Positions 11,238 to 21,126 of a DNA stretch of 64,000 nt are shown in pieces. Every line of letters starts with the position of its first letter. Position 1 is the first letter of the stretch. Position numbers and translations under genes: made by a program. The stretch covers positions 186,001 to 250,000 of the forward strand of contig NC_026506.1 in assembly GCF_000182925.2 (NCBI RefSeq). Reading direction: 5' to 3'. The DNA is from Neurospora crassa OR74A (lineage: Eukaryota; Ascomycota; Sordariomycetes; Sordariales; Sordariaceae). The notes beneath the pieces are model-generated. The model saw only the letters and a list, made by a program, of their open reading frames with translations, ran no database searches and had not been told where the DNA came from.

Positions 11238-13028
11238 TCACCCCACCCTCCTCCCCCCTCTCCCTCCTCCTCCTCCAAACCAAAGTTTCCCCAGCGCAAC
11301 CCCCGCCGCAAACGTCGCTGCGCCCGAAACCCACTCCCTCTTGACAGCCACCTGCCCAGTACGTCCATCCAACTCCACAGGAAGGAGCTTTGGAGGCATA
11401 AACTGGTTGATAACCTCGATTGTGTCAACAATGGCGCCGCTCCATCCTTTCCTCTCTCCACTTCCATGTTCATGGTTGACAAAGGCTGGATCGCCTGACG
11501 ATGGCCACAATCCCGAATTATTAACATGAACATGAACATGCCCAGAACCAGAACGAGAACCAGAATCCAAAGCTTCGGATCCCTCCCCCTCAGCTGGACT
11601 TGTGCTTTTGGTAGTAGCGAAGCGCAATTTCTTCCATTTTGGTGTGCTTTCTGCTTCTGCATATCCACATGATGCAGAAGCAGATGGCGATGCAGGAGAA
11701 CCTCCAGCTTCGCAATCGACAAGATACCTTGGCGGTGAGTTTTGGTTTGAAGAAGGGTACCCGGTCGTGGTAATGAATGTGTCGGATGTGTCTAGACTGT
11801 TTAGACCGTTCATGGGCATGGGACATTGAACTGGCCTGTCCATCCCCAATTGATGTCCATGTCTGTGTGTATGCAAGGTCTCACAGCCGATTACTTTGGC
11901 AGGTGAACACCCCGAATTTCCCCCTTCCGAGGAGTCTAGACTCTGAACAGGTGACGGCGGGAGTTCAGTGACAGTCACTGATGAGTGCCGCATGTGAGGT
12001 ATGTAATGATGGTGATGGTGATGGACTCCGGACCCGGGACATCCTCCGTCTTTGAGTTTGAGGGTGTCGAGGTCGAGGTATGTGGCGGGTTTGTAAGTGG
12101 GTGGTGGAGGCGCTGAGGCCTCGTCGAAACCCTTGGGGGCATGCTTCTTCTTCATCTCGACTGCTTTGGCGGAGTCGACGAATTCTTGGATTTTGGAGAT
12201 CTGCGAGCCGCAGGGGGTAAAGGAGATGATGAGGAGGCATTCGTTGTTCCAGTGAATTTTGTCGGTGCTTGGGTCTTCATCTTCTTGAGACGACGGCTCT
12301 TCTAGGATTGGTGGTGATGGTGATGGGGGTGAGGGGTATGCATCTTCTAAGGACGTTGGGGGTGAAGAGGACGTTGGTTCATCTTCTTCCTCCCGGGACA
12401 ATCGCGATGGGTTGGAGAGATCGAAAGAGAGCGGGGGAATCTCTGAACCGGGCTCGGTGACTTCTGTGATGGGACTCAGGAGTGTCTCTGGAATGTCGGG
12501 TGACTCTGCTAGGTCACCCAAGATATTACTTAGGTCTCCATCAGGGTTGTACACGTCTTCCGTGTCCATATGGGGAGTGATGTCTTTCTTGGCCTGCACC
12601 TCCGCTTCTCCGTCCTTTGCCTTGCTCTCCTTCTTCTCGCCATCAGGCTTCTCCTTGGTCTTCAAGATCCCTTCCATTGCGCACCTCAAAATCACTCCCC
12701 CTCTGTCCGAATCTTCCCACAGCTCTGTCGGCTTCATTTCAAAGCTCTGAAACGCGGAGAAAACCATGGCAGCATGATGTGCAAAGTCCTCCTTGCCCCT
12801 CACTGGCATGCCCAGGGATTGGGGAAGAACCTCGTGAGTGAAATTGGGACTGAGGGGCTGAAGGAGTGTAGGTGCCGAGAGGGAGCTGTAGCCTTCAAGT
12901 AGGCGACGAAGGGTCTTGAGGCGTGTATCGGCGATGGACTGGGGATGAGGTAAGCCAGAATAGACATGGTGTTGGATGGAGTGGTCCAGAGTGGGATCGG
13001 TAGATGGTGGAGTGGAGGGCGATGCCAT
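11238..13028 (-). CDS. NTF2/SnoaL-like domain protein with large disordered insertion
   Basis: A single-exon gene of 596 aa; the ATG is at 13028. Residues 30-122 (ADTRLKTLRRLLEGYSSL..., MPVRGKEDFAHHAAMVFSAF, then a strand ending RCAMEGIL) and residues 258-292 (IHWNNECLLIISF..., ISKIQEFVDSAKAVEM) read as the two halves of one NTF2-like alpha+beta fold of the SnoaL type. Between them, residues 123-257 form a highly charged Lys/Glu, then Ser/Pro/Glu-rich insertion. The C-terminal half is low complexity and includes a six-histidine run (336-341), several His-x-His pairs, and a Gly-rich C-terminus preceded by a short hydrophobic helix (AATFAAGVALGKLWF). The N- and C-fold halves support the family. 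The function (binding or catalysis) is unknown. Confidence 0.75.
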   Translation of the reverse strand: MASPSTPPSTDPTLDHSIQHHVYSGLPHPQSIADTRLKTLRRLLEGYSSLSAPTLLQPLSPNFTHEVLPQSLGMPVRGKEDFAHHAAMVFSAFQSFEMKPTELWEDSDRGGVILRCAMEGILKTKEKPDGEKKESKAKDGEAEVQAKKDITPHMDTEDVYNPDGDLSNILGDLAESPDIPETLLSPITEVTEPGSEIPPLSFDLSNPSRLSREEEDEPTSSSPPTSLEDAYPSPPSPSPPILEEPSSQEDEDPSTDKIHWNNECLLIISFTPCGSQISKIQEFVDSAKAVEMKKKHAPKGFDEASAPPPPTYKPATYLDLDTLKLKDGGCPGSGVHHHHHHYIPHMRHSSVTVTELPPSPVQSLDSSEGGNSGCSPAKVIGCETLHTHRHGHQLGMDRPVQCPMPMNGLNSLDTSDTFITTTGYPSSNQNSPPRYLVDCEAGGSPASPSASASCGYAEAESTPKWKKLRFATTKSTSPAEGEGSEALDSGSRSGSGHVHVHVNNSGLWPSSGDPAFVNHEHGSGERKGWSGAIVDTIEVINQFMPPKLLPVELDGRTGQVAVKREWVSGAATFAAGVALGKLWFGGGGGRGGRRVG

Positions 13029-14182
13029 ATTGGCGGTTGGTGAGGATGGATGCTTGAGTGTTGTGAAAAATGTCTGTCAAGGTCTGTGATGCTCCGCGAC
13101 AGTGATAAGCAGTGATATTGAATGAGTGACGATTGCTTATTTGACAAGGGCTGGATAACTTGGGTCAATAAGAGGGTGTGTGGTTGGCTATGTTCAAGAT
13201 CTGCAGTTCATGTTAGCGAAAACAACGTACAGACTAGGCGGCGACGACGTGGCTTAGTTCAAGCGACAGCCTGAAATGAGGTCCATGTGAACACTGCAAA
13301 AGCTGTCAAGTGGCTATTAGGATGAGTGTGAGACTGGCTCAGCGAGCTTTGGCTTCGGGTGAAGAATAGGCATGGTAGTTTCGTGAGAGAACGGTGATCA
13401 ACCGGACCCGAGATGCTGCTCACTGCCTTCTTTTCTTCCTTGACAGATGCAAGGAGGTACCACATGATGGGTGAAGGGTCCTCCAATCTGAACTAATCTG
13501 GGCTCGTGCATCGCCATATTCTTGGGGGGAGGGGCTCGTGCAGTCCAAGAACTCGTATATGGCCCTGCTCCCCATGTTGGCGCATGCTCTGCGCCCATTT
13601 TCCTGCCAAGGACGTGCATTATTATACCAGAAAACCACATTCACGCATGAAAATGATGTGTCACAGGCATTCAAAGAAGGTTTGAAGCCCAAAAAAATGG
13701 CGCTAGGGACGGAAGGTGAGAGTGCATGTCACGCAATGTAATGCCGGTGTCGTTTCCTTGATGGGAGTTGGCAGTTGGCAGTTGTGAGATCCCGATGGTC
13801 CAAGTCCAACGTTCTGTCCTCGAAATGTGTCTGTAAAGGTGCAGTCTCGAGTGCTGCAGTGGTCAGTGCCACTCCGTTGGTTTCTTCATGTCAGTGTGAC
13901 AATGCAGTGTCGTCCATCATCGGAACTAACACTGTCCTCTCGACTTTTCTATTTCCCGCTTTGGTACTTACCTTTTAAACATTTCAGTGTTCTAAGAGGC
14001 ACCGGAAGGAGCATTAGTGACACTAGTTGGTGGTAGACAACCCACCATTCCCACATTTTTCACTCATTTGGATCCTATCTCTTGATTCCACCTCTGACAT
14101 TTGTCATCCATCAAGTGAACCCTTCAAACCACCAAAACAACCTGTCAAACCAGCATCGTCACACTTGACTCATCCCAACACA
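13029..14182. other. Intergenic, divergent promoters
   Basis: This lies between the NTF2-like gene (-) and the NmrA-like gene (+), so both promoters should be here. A frame at 14027-14182 is open into the NmrA gene but lacks the family start. No other gene was found. Confidence 0.5.
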
Positions 14183-15160
14183 ATGACCAAGAAAACCATC
14201 CTCGTCACTGGTGCCACCGGCCAGCAAGGCGGTGCCGTCATTGACGCCCTCATGGACCTCGATAAGTCCGGCGAGAAGTTCTCCATTCTCGCCGTCACCC
14301 GCAAAGCCGAAAGCCCTGCCGCCCTTGACCTTGTCAAGCGCTACCCGCGCGTCAAGCTGGTTGAAGGCAACCTCGACAATGTGCCGGCCCTCTTCGAGTC
14401 GGCCAAGATCATCGCAGGCGATCAGCAACTCCCCATCTGGGGCGTCTTTTCTGTTCAAGTCTCCATGGGCCCCGGCGTGACCTTTGACGGCGAGGTCAAG
14501 CAAGGCAAGGCCCTCGTTGACGGAGCCATTGCCAACGGTGTTCAGCACTTTGTGTACAGCTCTGTGGAGCGCGGTGGCGATGCCAGGAGCTGGGAGAACC
14601 CGACACCTATCCCACACTTTCAGACCAAGAAGATAATTGAGGATTATCTGAATGCGACGTGCGGCAAGCAGCCTGGATCCAGGATGGGCTGGACGATTCT
14701 GAGGCCCGTGGCGTTCATGGATAACCTCAAGCCCGGCATGCCGACGAGCCTCTTCTTGACTGCGCTTAAGAATCACTTGGGGGAGAACAGAAAGTCTCTG
14801 CAGTGGATTGCGGTGCATGACATTGGTGTCTTTGCGGCCAAGGTGTTTGACGCGCCGGAGGACTGGAATCACACGGCGGTCGGGCTGGCGGGGGATGAGT
14901 TGACGATTGAGCAGCTCAGCAGGGCCTTCTCCAAGGCGACTGGATATCCGATGCCGCTGACGTATTCGTTCGCCGGAAGTCTGTTGACCTTTGTTGCCAG
15001 GGAGCTTGGCTTGATGATTCGCTGGTTCGCGGACGAGGGCTACAAGGCTGACATTGAGGCGAGGAGGAGGGACCACCCTGGCATGTTGACGATGGAGCAG
15101 TGGTTGCTGACGAAGAGTCAGTTTAGCACGGGGGTTGACGGCGCGCAGATTGGAGCTTGA
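14183..15160 (+). CDS. NmrA-like NAD(P)-binding protein
   Basis: An intronless 325 aa protein. The ATG at 14183 (context CACAATGACC, good for fungi) starts MTKKTILVTGATGQQGGAV, giving the glycine-rich G10xxG13xxG16 Rossmann motif right at the N-terminus. Typical features follow: GNLDNVPALFE, WGVFSVQV, the GKALVDGAIANGVQHFVYSS strand, and a family-like PHFQTKKIIEDYL and GWTILRPVAFMDN. These match the NmrA/atypical SDR group, which senses redox state or acts as a reductase; the catalytic Tyr-Lys pair of classical SDRs is not obvious. It could be a regulator or an isoflavone-reductase-like enzyme. The length is normal for the family. Confidence 0.88.
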   Translation: MTKKTILVTGATGQQGGAVIDALMDLDKSGEKFSILAVTRKAESPAALDLVKRYPRVKLVEGNLDNVPALFESAKIIAGDQQLPIWGVFSVQVSMGPGVTFDGEVKQGKALVDGAIANGVQHFVYSSVERGGDARSWENPTPIPHFQTKKIIEDYLNATCGKQPGSRMGWTILRPVAFMDNLKPGMPTSLFLTALKNHLGENRKSLQWIAVHDIGVFAAKVFDAPEDWNHTAVGLAGDELTIEQLSRAFSKATGYPMPLTYSFAGSLLTFVARELGLMIRWFADEGYKADIEARRRDHPGMLTMEQWLLTKSQFSTGVDGAQIGA

Positions 15161-16293
15161 GGCATCTTGGATTCATGTGTACCTCTACTTGTATGTGGCA
15201 GAGGGAAGGATGGTGGGAGAAGGGAAGCGATGAGAGGAAAAAAAACGAAAGGGAAGACAGAAGGGTTGGGGACGAGGAGGGGCACCAGAATTACACTCCA
15301 CTTTTTGTATTGTTACCAATGTTTATCGTTATTGCTCCAAACTATAATGACCCAGGTTATATTAACCAATTGACTTTCGTTGTTTTTTAAGTCAACCTCG
15401 TCTTATCTGATCATTCCCCTGCCTCTAGGCTTCAACAATGTCACCGTCGTCTGAATTGTCTCTTTCTTCGGTTTTCACCAGGCTGCCCCCCTGCCAAGAA
15501 CACCGTCTTTCCAGGTACAGCCAATAAGAGGGGGTGTTAATGACCAATAGGGAAGGTGGGGCACACTCCCTGACAGGTCTTCCCCAAACAACCCCTAACA
15601 GCACCCCCTGAGCCCCTACACTTGTAGGGCTTTGCGACGCCCAGCCAAACCACCACAAGGGGCTTCGCGATTTGGCGATGCTACCATGTCTAACGCCTCC
15701 TGTTGCAACAGCCCTCCTTCGACCCAACGTTGTTACCATCTCGCATGGGAGTTAGCCGCCTGTCACCGTTCCGTCAAGTTACCCTCGGCTCTCCTGCTTG
15801 GGCTCAAGTGCTGTGCCTGTCATTCTGGAACTGAGTGTTTCCGGCGTCAAGGAGATCGCTCAACCCGGGGCTGTCAATCTGGGGATCTTGATCACTCCTT
15901 CAGGTACCACGGACAGGGGCCTCGGTACCGTTTCCGAATGTCTTCCCTAGAGGTAACCGAACTACAAGCTGTTGCTCCGACCACCAGGAGGTGATAGGGT
16001 ACCATCATGTACTTGGCCCTTTTCTTCCTCCTCCGACATCTGGTAGTATAAAGTCAACCTTTCTCCCCGTCCTGTCCATCACTCACCTCCCTCATCAACA
16101 CACTCACTCACTCACTCATTCACACTACATCAAACTTCATTTCAACTAACCGCCGGCCGGTCCTTTTCATTCTACCTACATCCCACTTCTCGTCAAGAAC
16201 AACCAGCCAGTCTGTCCTAATACCCACTGCTACCACTACCACTACCACCATCATCAAGAACCACCCAAATCCAAATCATCCAGAACCGCCAAA
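15161..16293. other. Intergenic; possible old repeat fragment
   Basis: No host gene was found. Between about 15430 and 15730 the minus strand has a repeat-like composition and a short open frame ending DDGDIVEA, faintly reminiscent of an LTR element end, but no terminal repeats or target-site duplication could be shown. The last 200 bp (CA/CT-rich, with CACTCACTCA and CACCACTACCAC tracts) is a probable 5' leader of the secreted-protein gene. Confidence 0.4.
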
Positions 16294-16718
16294 ATGAAGT
16301 TCACAATCCTCACTTCCCTCTTCTTCACGGCTCTCTCCGTCAACGCCGCCGTCATCGAGTCCGATACCTCGGTTCTCCGCCGCGACATCTTTGCCCGCCA
16401 GAACGCCGGCCGCCCCGTCCCCAACGGCGGCTGCTGCGTCGCCAACACCAGCTTGAAGCAGGATGTTTGCAAGGTCAATGGCCAGTCGGGGAGGTGTGTG
16501 CCTGCAGGTGTTAACAACTGTGAGTAATTACCTACCTACTTCCTTGATGAATGTACTGCTGGGGAATGATGGGAAAGAGAAGAATGAAATGCTAATCAAG
16601 ACATGATGACGAAATAGGCGGCGAGCGATTGACGTGCATTGAGGACTCGAGGTTGACTTGCAACGCCAAGGTGTTGGAGAGGGGAAGGCCTTTGTGCAGA
16701 CTTCGCCAGGGTGCGTAA
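16294..16718 (+). CDS. Small secreted cysteine-rich protein (8 Cys)
   Basis: Exons 16294-16519 and 16618-16718 give 108 aa. The 98 bp intron has a GTGAGT donor, a GCTAAT branch and a TAG acceptor. The splice completes a Cys codon (NNC-GERLTC). Residues 1-18 are a classic signal peptide ending VNA. Residues 19-30 read as a short propeptide ending LRR, a Kex2-type dibasic site. The mature part is PNGGCCVANTSLKQDVC, then a GRCVPAGVNNC loop, and a C-terminus with LTC and PLCRLR. Eight cysteines allow four disulfides. Comparable small secreted proteins in Sordariomycetes are annotated only as hypothetical. It may be an effector, antimicrobial or surface protein; none of these can be told from the sequence. 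Confidence 0.8.
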
Positions 16719-16904
16719 GGGGTTGGACTTCGAGGATAATTCATGGATATGATTATGTCATTCCTGGAAGGATTGGTATTGTAGTGGGGAAAAGGGTTGA
16801 GTTGGAATAGCTTTCATCACCGAGTGGCTCACATGGGCTCGTGAAAACAAAAAAGAAGTGGGATTTTTTTTAACCTCAATCTGGTTTTCTTACTATGGTG
16901 CACA

Positions 16905-17400
16905 ACGGTTCCCACAACCATCACTAAGACGGGTATCACCTTCCTCGTAGATCCAAACTCCCCCTCACACTTACTCGCCGAAGACGAACCGGTCTTTTTG
17001 AACGAACCCTACCCTACGTTCAACACACCTCTGTGGGCAAGACACCAAACCATGGCCAGCCAGGGACCGCCCGTGCCGAAAGGCTGCTCTTTCGACCAAC
17101 TAGGTATCATCCTCCTCGAACTTTACTTCGGAAAGCGCCTCAAAGACCAATCCTGCCGACGGCGGTACGATGGAAGACAAATTCGCCGCGCCCAACGACC
17201 ATGTACGGACACTTCGTAATGTGTTGGCGGCAAGGGACTGGCAAGATATGGAACGTGCTGAACATCAAAGATCAATGCCTGAATTTCATCTGCTATTCAC
17301 CGCAGGACGGGTATTCCACGTCATCTGCCACGACTACCAGACCACCAACCATCAGCTCTGGCCATTGCACTATGATCCCAGAGCCAATATCCCACAAGCG
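16905..17400 (+). pseudogene. Broken kinase-like (DUF7580-type) C-terminal fragment
   Basis: One plus frame up to about 17215 reads FLVDPNSPSHLLAEDEP..., then PKGCSFDQLGIILLELYFGK. The LGIxLLELxFGxxL helix is characteristic of the pseudokinase-like C-lobe of DUF7580 proteins, common in fungal nucleotide-binding/HET-like genes. The frame then ends at a stop, and the expected continuation (VLAARDWQDMERAEHQRS) appears in another frame at 17170-17418. A frameshift is therefore likely, and no N-terminal domain is present upstream. It is probably a truncated and decayed gene copy. The family assignment rests on the motif alone. Confidence 0.4.
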
Positions 17401-17419
17401 AAAGGCATCCTCCCATGAA

Positions 17420-17625
17420 TATGAGGACGAACTCCCCTCGTACCGCCTCGCCAACCCTTCATCTCCTAACAAACCTGGCTCCCTGGGAGCAATTCACCGG
17501 CTTTCTTCCACCAGACTTCGCTCTTCCCCGCCCCACGGCACCGCGCTGTCGACGGAAAGCTGGACGCCATGGATGCGAAGTTGGATGAGCTGTTGACCAT
17601 CGCTCGTGGAGAGGATGATGAGTAG
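17420..17625 (+). pseudogene. Remnant related to the 23.4 kb small-protein gene
   Basis: The last 70 nt before the TAG at 17623 encode KLDAMDAKLDELLTIARGED followed by DE. This is clearly related to the KLEAMDGKLDELLVLAKEDR tail of the protein at 23405-23713. Upstream of this tail the reading frame is not maintained, so the copy looks decayed or recombined with the adjacent kinase-like fragment. The similarity carries on beyond the stop codon into the 3' flank (see the tRNA-like feature at 17654). Confidence 0.5.
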
Positions 17626-17653
17626 ATAGCGTGTGGTGGTGCCGGCTTGTGAC

Positions 17654-17720
17654 GTCGATGGGCGCGGTAGCGCGCAGGAGTGTTCCTCTTGAGGTCGTGG
17701 GTCTCAATCCCACATCGACT
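17654..17720 (+). ncRNA. tRNA-Met-like fold, degenerate (copy A)
   Basis: 67 nt. The acceptor strands GTCGATG and CATCGAC are fully complementary. The D arm is GGCGCGGTAGCGCGC, and an anticodon-like hairpin CAGGAG/CTCTTG has a loop TGTTC with no CAT anticodon. The T arm is GTGGGTCTCAATCCCAC. The body resembles an elongator tRNA-Met with a shortened D loop and a lost anticodon. It starts 28 nt after a stop codon. It is probably a tRNA-derived relic or a 3'UTR tRNA-like structure rather than a functional tRNA. Confidence 0.6.
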
Positions 17721-20258
17721 ATAGCTGGTGCTACCGGGGGATCGATTCGTAGCGGGTTAGTGATAGACATGGTGGTTACGCCCCTTCTGGCGCTCCAATC
17801 CGCTCCTCTCAACCTGCTTCCGATGTCATGGTCGCGCACTCGACCATGTACATCGCAGCTCAACCGCAGAAGCGTATCAAGCTCGTTGACCAATCCGGTC
17901 TCGGCCGCCGCGACGACTTTTCTGTCTTGACACCGGCTGGCAGCAATAGCCATGTCTTCAGAGCCGAGTTCGGAAGCTCCAACCAAACGTGTTGGTGGCA
18001 TATTATCCTGCTCCTACCTCTGTCTTTCCCTCTCTTCTTCGATCTCCCTGAGTAGCTTCTCGGCCTTCTCTGTCCTCCCCCGAACCTCCCTACAGGTAAC
18101 CTTCTTCGCCTCATCCTCAGCCCTTTTTTCAAGTCTTTGGTCACTCTGGCCAGCTTTCTCTTTAGCGTTTTTGGCCTTGTTTCCAACAGACGAACTGGGC
18201 ATTGGGTGGAGGACACACCACTTGTGGCCGCACTCAGAATCGTTGCCGCTCGATAACGCGTAGGGCCTCGACTGTGGCGGGACTTGCGTCGTCGTTGAAG
18301 ATGTCAAGTTGGGGATCCGCCTGTTGTAAATTCCAGTGGACTAGAACTAATAGAACTCAAAGGGTTCGGTGATTGTGACCAGAAGCTTTGCGCTCTCCCA
18401 CAGCATAGCTGCAAATGCCTTCATACTCAACGCTGGGGCTGTTGAGCAGCGATGTGGCCGAACAAGATACGTTCGGTGGCGTTGCGTGGGATTTTGCGAG
18501 TGCATCATCAAACGGGGCTCTCGCCGTTGCGCAAGAAATGAGCTTCGTCTGCAATGAGGCTGGTCTTTGCTCCCTTCAGAGAGCAAACAAGACGACAGGC
18601 CGCATCTCGAGTTCGGATGAAAGGTATCTCGGTGACAGACAAGAAACATTAGATGGACGTGTCTCGGACGTGGATAGAAGAGCGGTAACATATTGGCTGG
18701 ATGGTAAGGGAATTCTTGGATAACTGCCCCTGGGTGTCATGAATGAGTTCTTTCCTATCAGCTTGAGGTCATGAGGCAGTGAGCGGCCGATGTGAAGAGA
18801 AGCCAGAGGACCCTCATGAGGCTCATGAGGAAGGTGCTGAGTGGGAGACAACTCGTTCGTGCTTGAGTGTTGCATTTTGAGTTGTTAGCCTTCCGAAGGA
18901 TCTGAATCTGTAAATATCCATCGATAAACAGATCTTCGGCCGATTTTCCAGAGGCTGACGTCAGGTCAGGCTTGATGGCACCTTGCACAGGTCGGTCGTC
19001 CGTGAACTACTTGATCACTTTCCGCCGATGCTGATGCTTAGTTGCCCGCTACGTGTCGGGTGGACCCCCGTTTGCCACCGTCCTCGCTTTCGCGCCGCGC
19101 CCGGCCGCCCAGTCCGCCCCTGCTCCAAAGCAGGCGGCTTTGACCCAATTCGGGGTCACGGGGGCCACCCGTGCCCCAATCACGGCACCCACCCGCGCCC
19201 CTAGGGGCAAGAAGCCGAAGATTTTGGTTTCGTCCAATGATCGTCCATCTTTTTAAGCCGGCTCGCCAGGGCAACGACTCTCTCATCGCCGCCGCCGCCG
19301 CCGCCAGTCCCTCCTCTCTTTCCCTGGTTCCCTCCTCTCCTCTCCGGGCTCCCTTCCCGCTACTACCCCTACTACCGCCAACCTCTCTCCCTTTTCCCAC
19401 TCATTCATCCCTTTTCTGTCTTTTCCGCTACCGGCCTAGTCTCTCCGAAAGCGTCCTCGGCAGGACGACGAGGACGACGAGGATAATAAGGGTGTAAGGA
19501 GGAGGAGGACGACATTAAGGACGAGGGACCACAGCCGGTCGATATTTTAGAAGAGAGCTAGAACTTCTTTTCCCATTCAGAAGACCGGAAAAGCCGGAGC
19601 ATTAAGGGGGGATGTCCGAAGACGGGTACGTCATTGTCCCGTTCGGGAGACGTTCGGGAGACGCAACGGGGTATTCGTACCCATATCCACTATCACTACT
19701 TGAGAAACTTCCAGTCCTCATGGCGCCTGTCTTCCCCAGATACCTTTCTCTTCTTGCAGGCATCATAGAAGTGGCTCAGTGTATTGCACACTGGGCAACC
19801 GGGAATGTCTCCGTTGAGCGACGCATAACCACAGTCACAAAGCTCGTGAGTGTGGTGGTGTGCTGTCCGGTATTGCCGTCATCGCTGATTGTATCTTGGA
19901 TGCTCCAGCGCCACCACCGCCAGAGCCGGAGACCACGCAAGCAGGAGTGGCAGCGCCGCTACCACCAGGGCCGGACACAACACGCGCGGGAGTCATCGCA
20001 CCACCGCTGGAACCAGAAGCAATACGAACCAGGTTCATCGCACCGCCACCAACAGGACCGGAGGCGTGCGGCCGTGGAGGACGTCCTTCACGCGCAGCAC
20101 ACGATATCCCTTCTGCTGATAAAGGGCACCGCCGTAGCTCGGGGCGCGAGGAAGACTGGTGAGGTTGTTCGGGAGGTTGTCATGCGCTAAGCGACCGGGC
20201 ATGCGCTCCTTGAAATAATTGGCGGCGCGAGCGAAGGCGTGATTGCCCTGCGAGTTCC
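17721..20258. other. Gene-poor region, only weak coding signals
   Basis: Candidates that I could not confirm: a minus frame at 18014-18307 with no ATG that contains a Cys/His cluster (ECGHKWCVLHPMP) and then a Lys/Glu coiled coil; and a plus ATG frame at 19612-19842 (MSEDGYVIVPFGRRSGDATG...) ending at a plausible GTGAGT donor. At 19905-20100 there is a Pro/Glu repeat in one frame (PPPEPETTQAGVAAP-like units) and a Gly/Ser repeat on the other strand. A (CCG)n run lies at 19287-19306. No family is recognised. Confidence 0.4.
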
Positions 20259-20282
20259 TTGAAGTTCCCCGGATCACCATCG

Positions 20283-20645
20283 GTCCTATGGACGGAGAGC
20301 GCTATCCCTTTTAAAATTTATGAACGCGGCGGACACAGATTCGCGGTCATCAACGACGGCCTATGGGCCCGGGTAAGGACTGCTGTGACCTCAACTCCAA
20401 TACTTCGTGTCGGTAACGGCAATGTCCGAGACGACAGTGCGTATGTTAGAATCCCAAGCGGGTATCGCTTTTGGCGGGAACTCTTTAAGGATTTGCTTCA
20501 TAGCTTTGTCGGCAGTTTCGTGTTTACTCATCCCGTAGTACCCAGGAACCAGAATATGGTGGGTGTGTTTATGGGCCAGATTGTTTGTGCCTCTGCGATG
20601 TATGGCTCGTTGGTAGCGGCAACTGTTGGCGCAGTGATTAGTTAG
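20283..20645 (+). CDS. Possible C-terminal exon of a membrane protein
   Basis: An open plus frame with coding-like composition includes RFAVINDGLWARVR, YVRIPSGYRFWRELFKDLLH and a hydrophobic C-terminus MVGVFMGQIVCASAM followed by YGSLVAATVGAVIS. No ATG precedes this part in frame, so a 5' exon is needed, perhaps from the 19612-19842 frame, but I could not find a join that keeps the frame with confidence. The family is unknown. Confidence 0.3.
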   Translation, partial: VLWTESAIPFKIYERGGHRFAVINDGLWARVRTAVTSTPILRVGNGNVRDDSAYVRIPSGYRFWRELFKDLLHSFVGSFVFTHPVVPRNQNMVGVFMGQIVCASAMYGSLVAATVGAVIS

Positions 20646-20808
20646 TGCTCTTCAGAACAATTGGACATGGTGGGAAGAAGTGGCATACTTTTTAGGAACT
20701 GGTATGTCCCAGGACCTGTCCGTATGTGTTGTCAAACAAGACACCAGTTAGGTGCTGTAGATGTCGCCATCTTGTCGTTGTGTTTGAAGTGTCTTGGGCG
20801 AAGGATGT

Positions 20809-21126
20809 TTACGCCGTATTGAAAGATCCATCGAGGTCCAGCCTCTGCCTCTTAACACGCTTTTCCATCTCGCCTCTTCCGTTCCATGATCTCTTGTTCC
20901 TAGCAACAGGTCGTGGAGCTGAAGAGGTACGCGTCTTTGGGTCCTTATTGAGTGCCGATTCCCAGTCGGCATACTCGAGTCGAAACCAATAGTCGACATC
21001 TTCGAGATCGGAAGGTCGGTGGAGGATCGGGCTGGAACCTCCTGAGGAGGAATCGACTTCAACCAGGTAAGGGATTGCGGTACCGTCTGGGTGGAAATCG
21101 TATTCCACGTCGTATACTGGTGCCAT
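20809..21126 (-). CDS. Hypothetical protein, 105 aa
   Basis: An ATG-initiated intronless frame: MAPVYDVEYDFHPDGTAIPY..., an acidic middle (SDLEDVDYWFRLEYADWESA), and a basic C-terminus EMEKRVKRQRLDLDG that could serve as a nuclear localisation signal. Its balanced composition and sensible start context support it as real. No known domain was recognised. It lies on the same strand as, and about 400 bp downstream of, the next minus-strand gene. Confidence 0.5.
   Translation of the reverse strand: MAPVYDVEYDFHPDGTAIPYLVEVDSSSGGSSPILHRPSDLEDVDYWFRLEYADWESALNKDPKTRTSSAPRPVARNKRSWNGRGEMEKRVKRQRLDLDGSFNTA

Noticed and set aside
15430-15990. Possible solo LTR of a gypsy-type element, minus strand
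   Set aside because: Only vague compositional and end similarity; no target-site duplication, no second copy in the window and no internal domains seen.
17654-17720. Functional elongator tRNA-Met
   Set aside because: No CAT anticodon, shortened D loop and a poorly sized anticodon loop in both copies.
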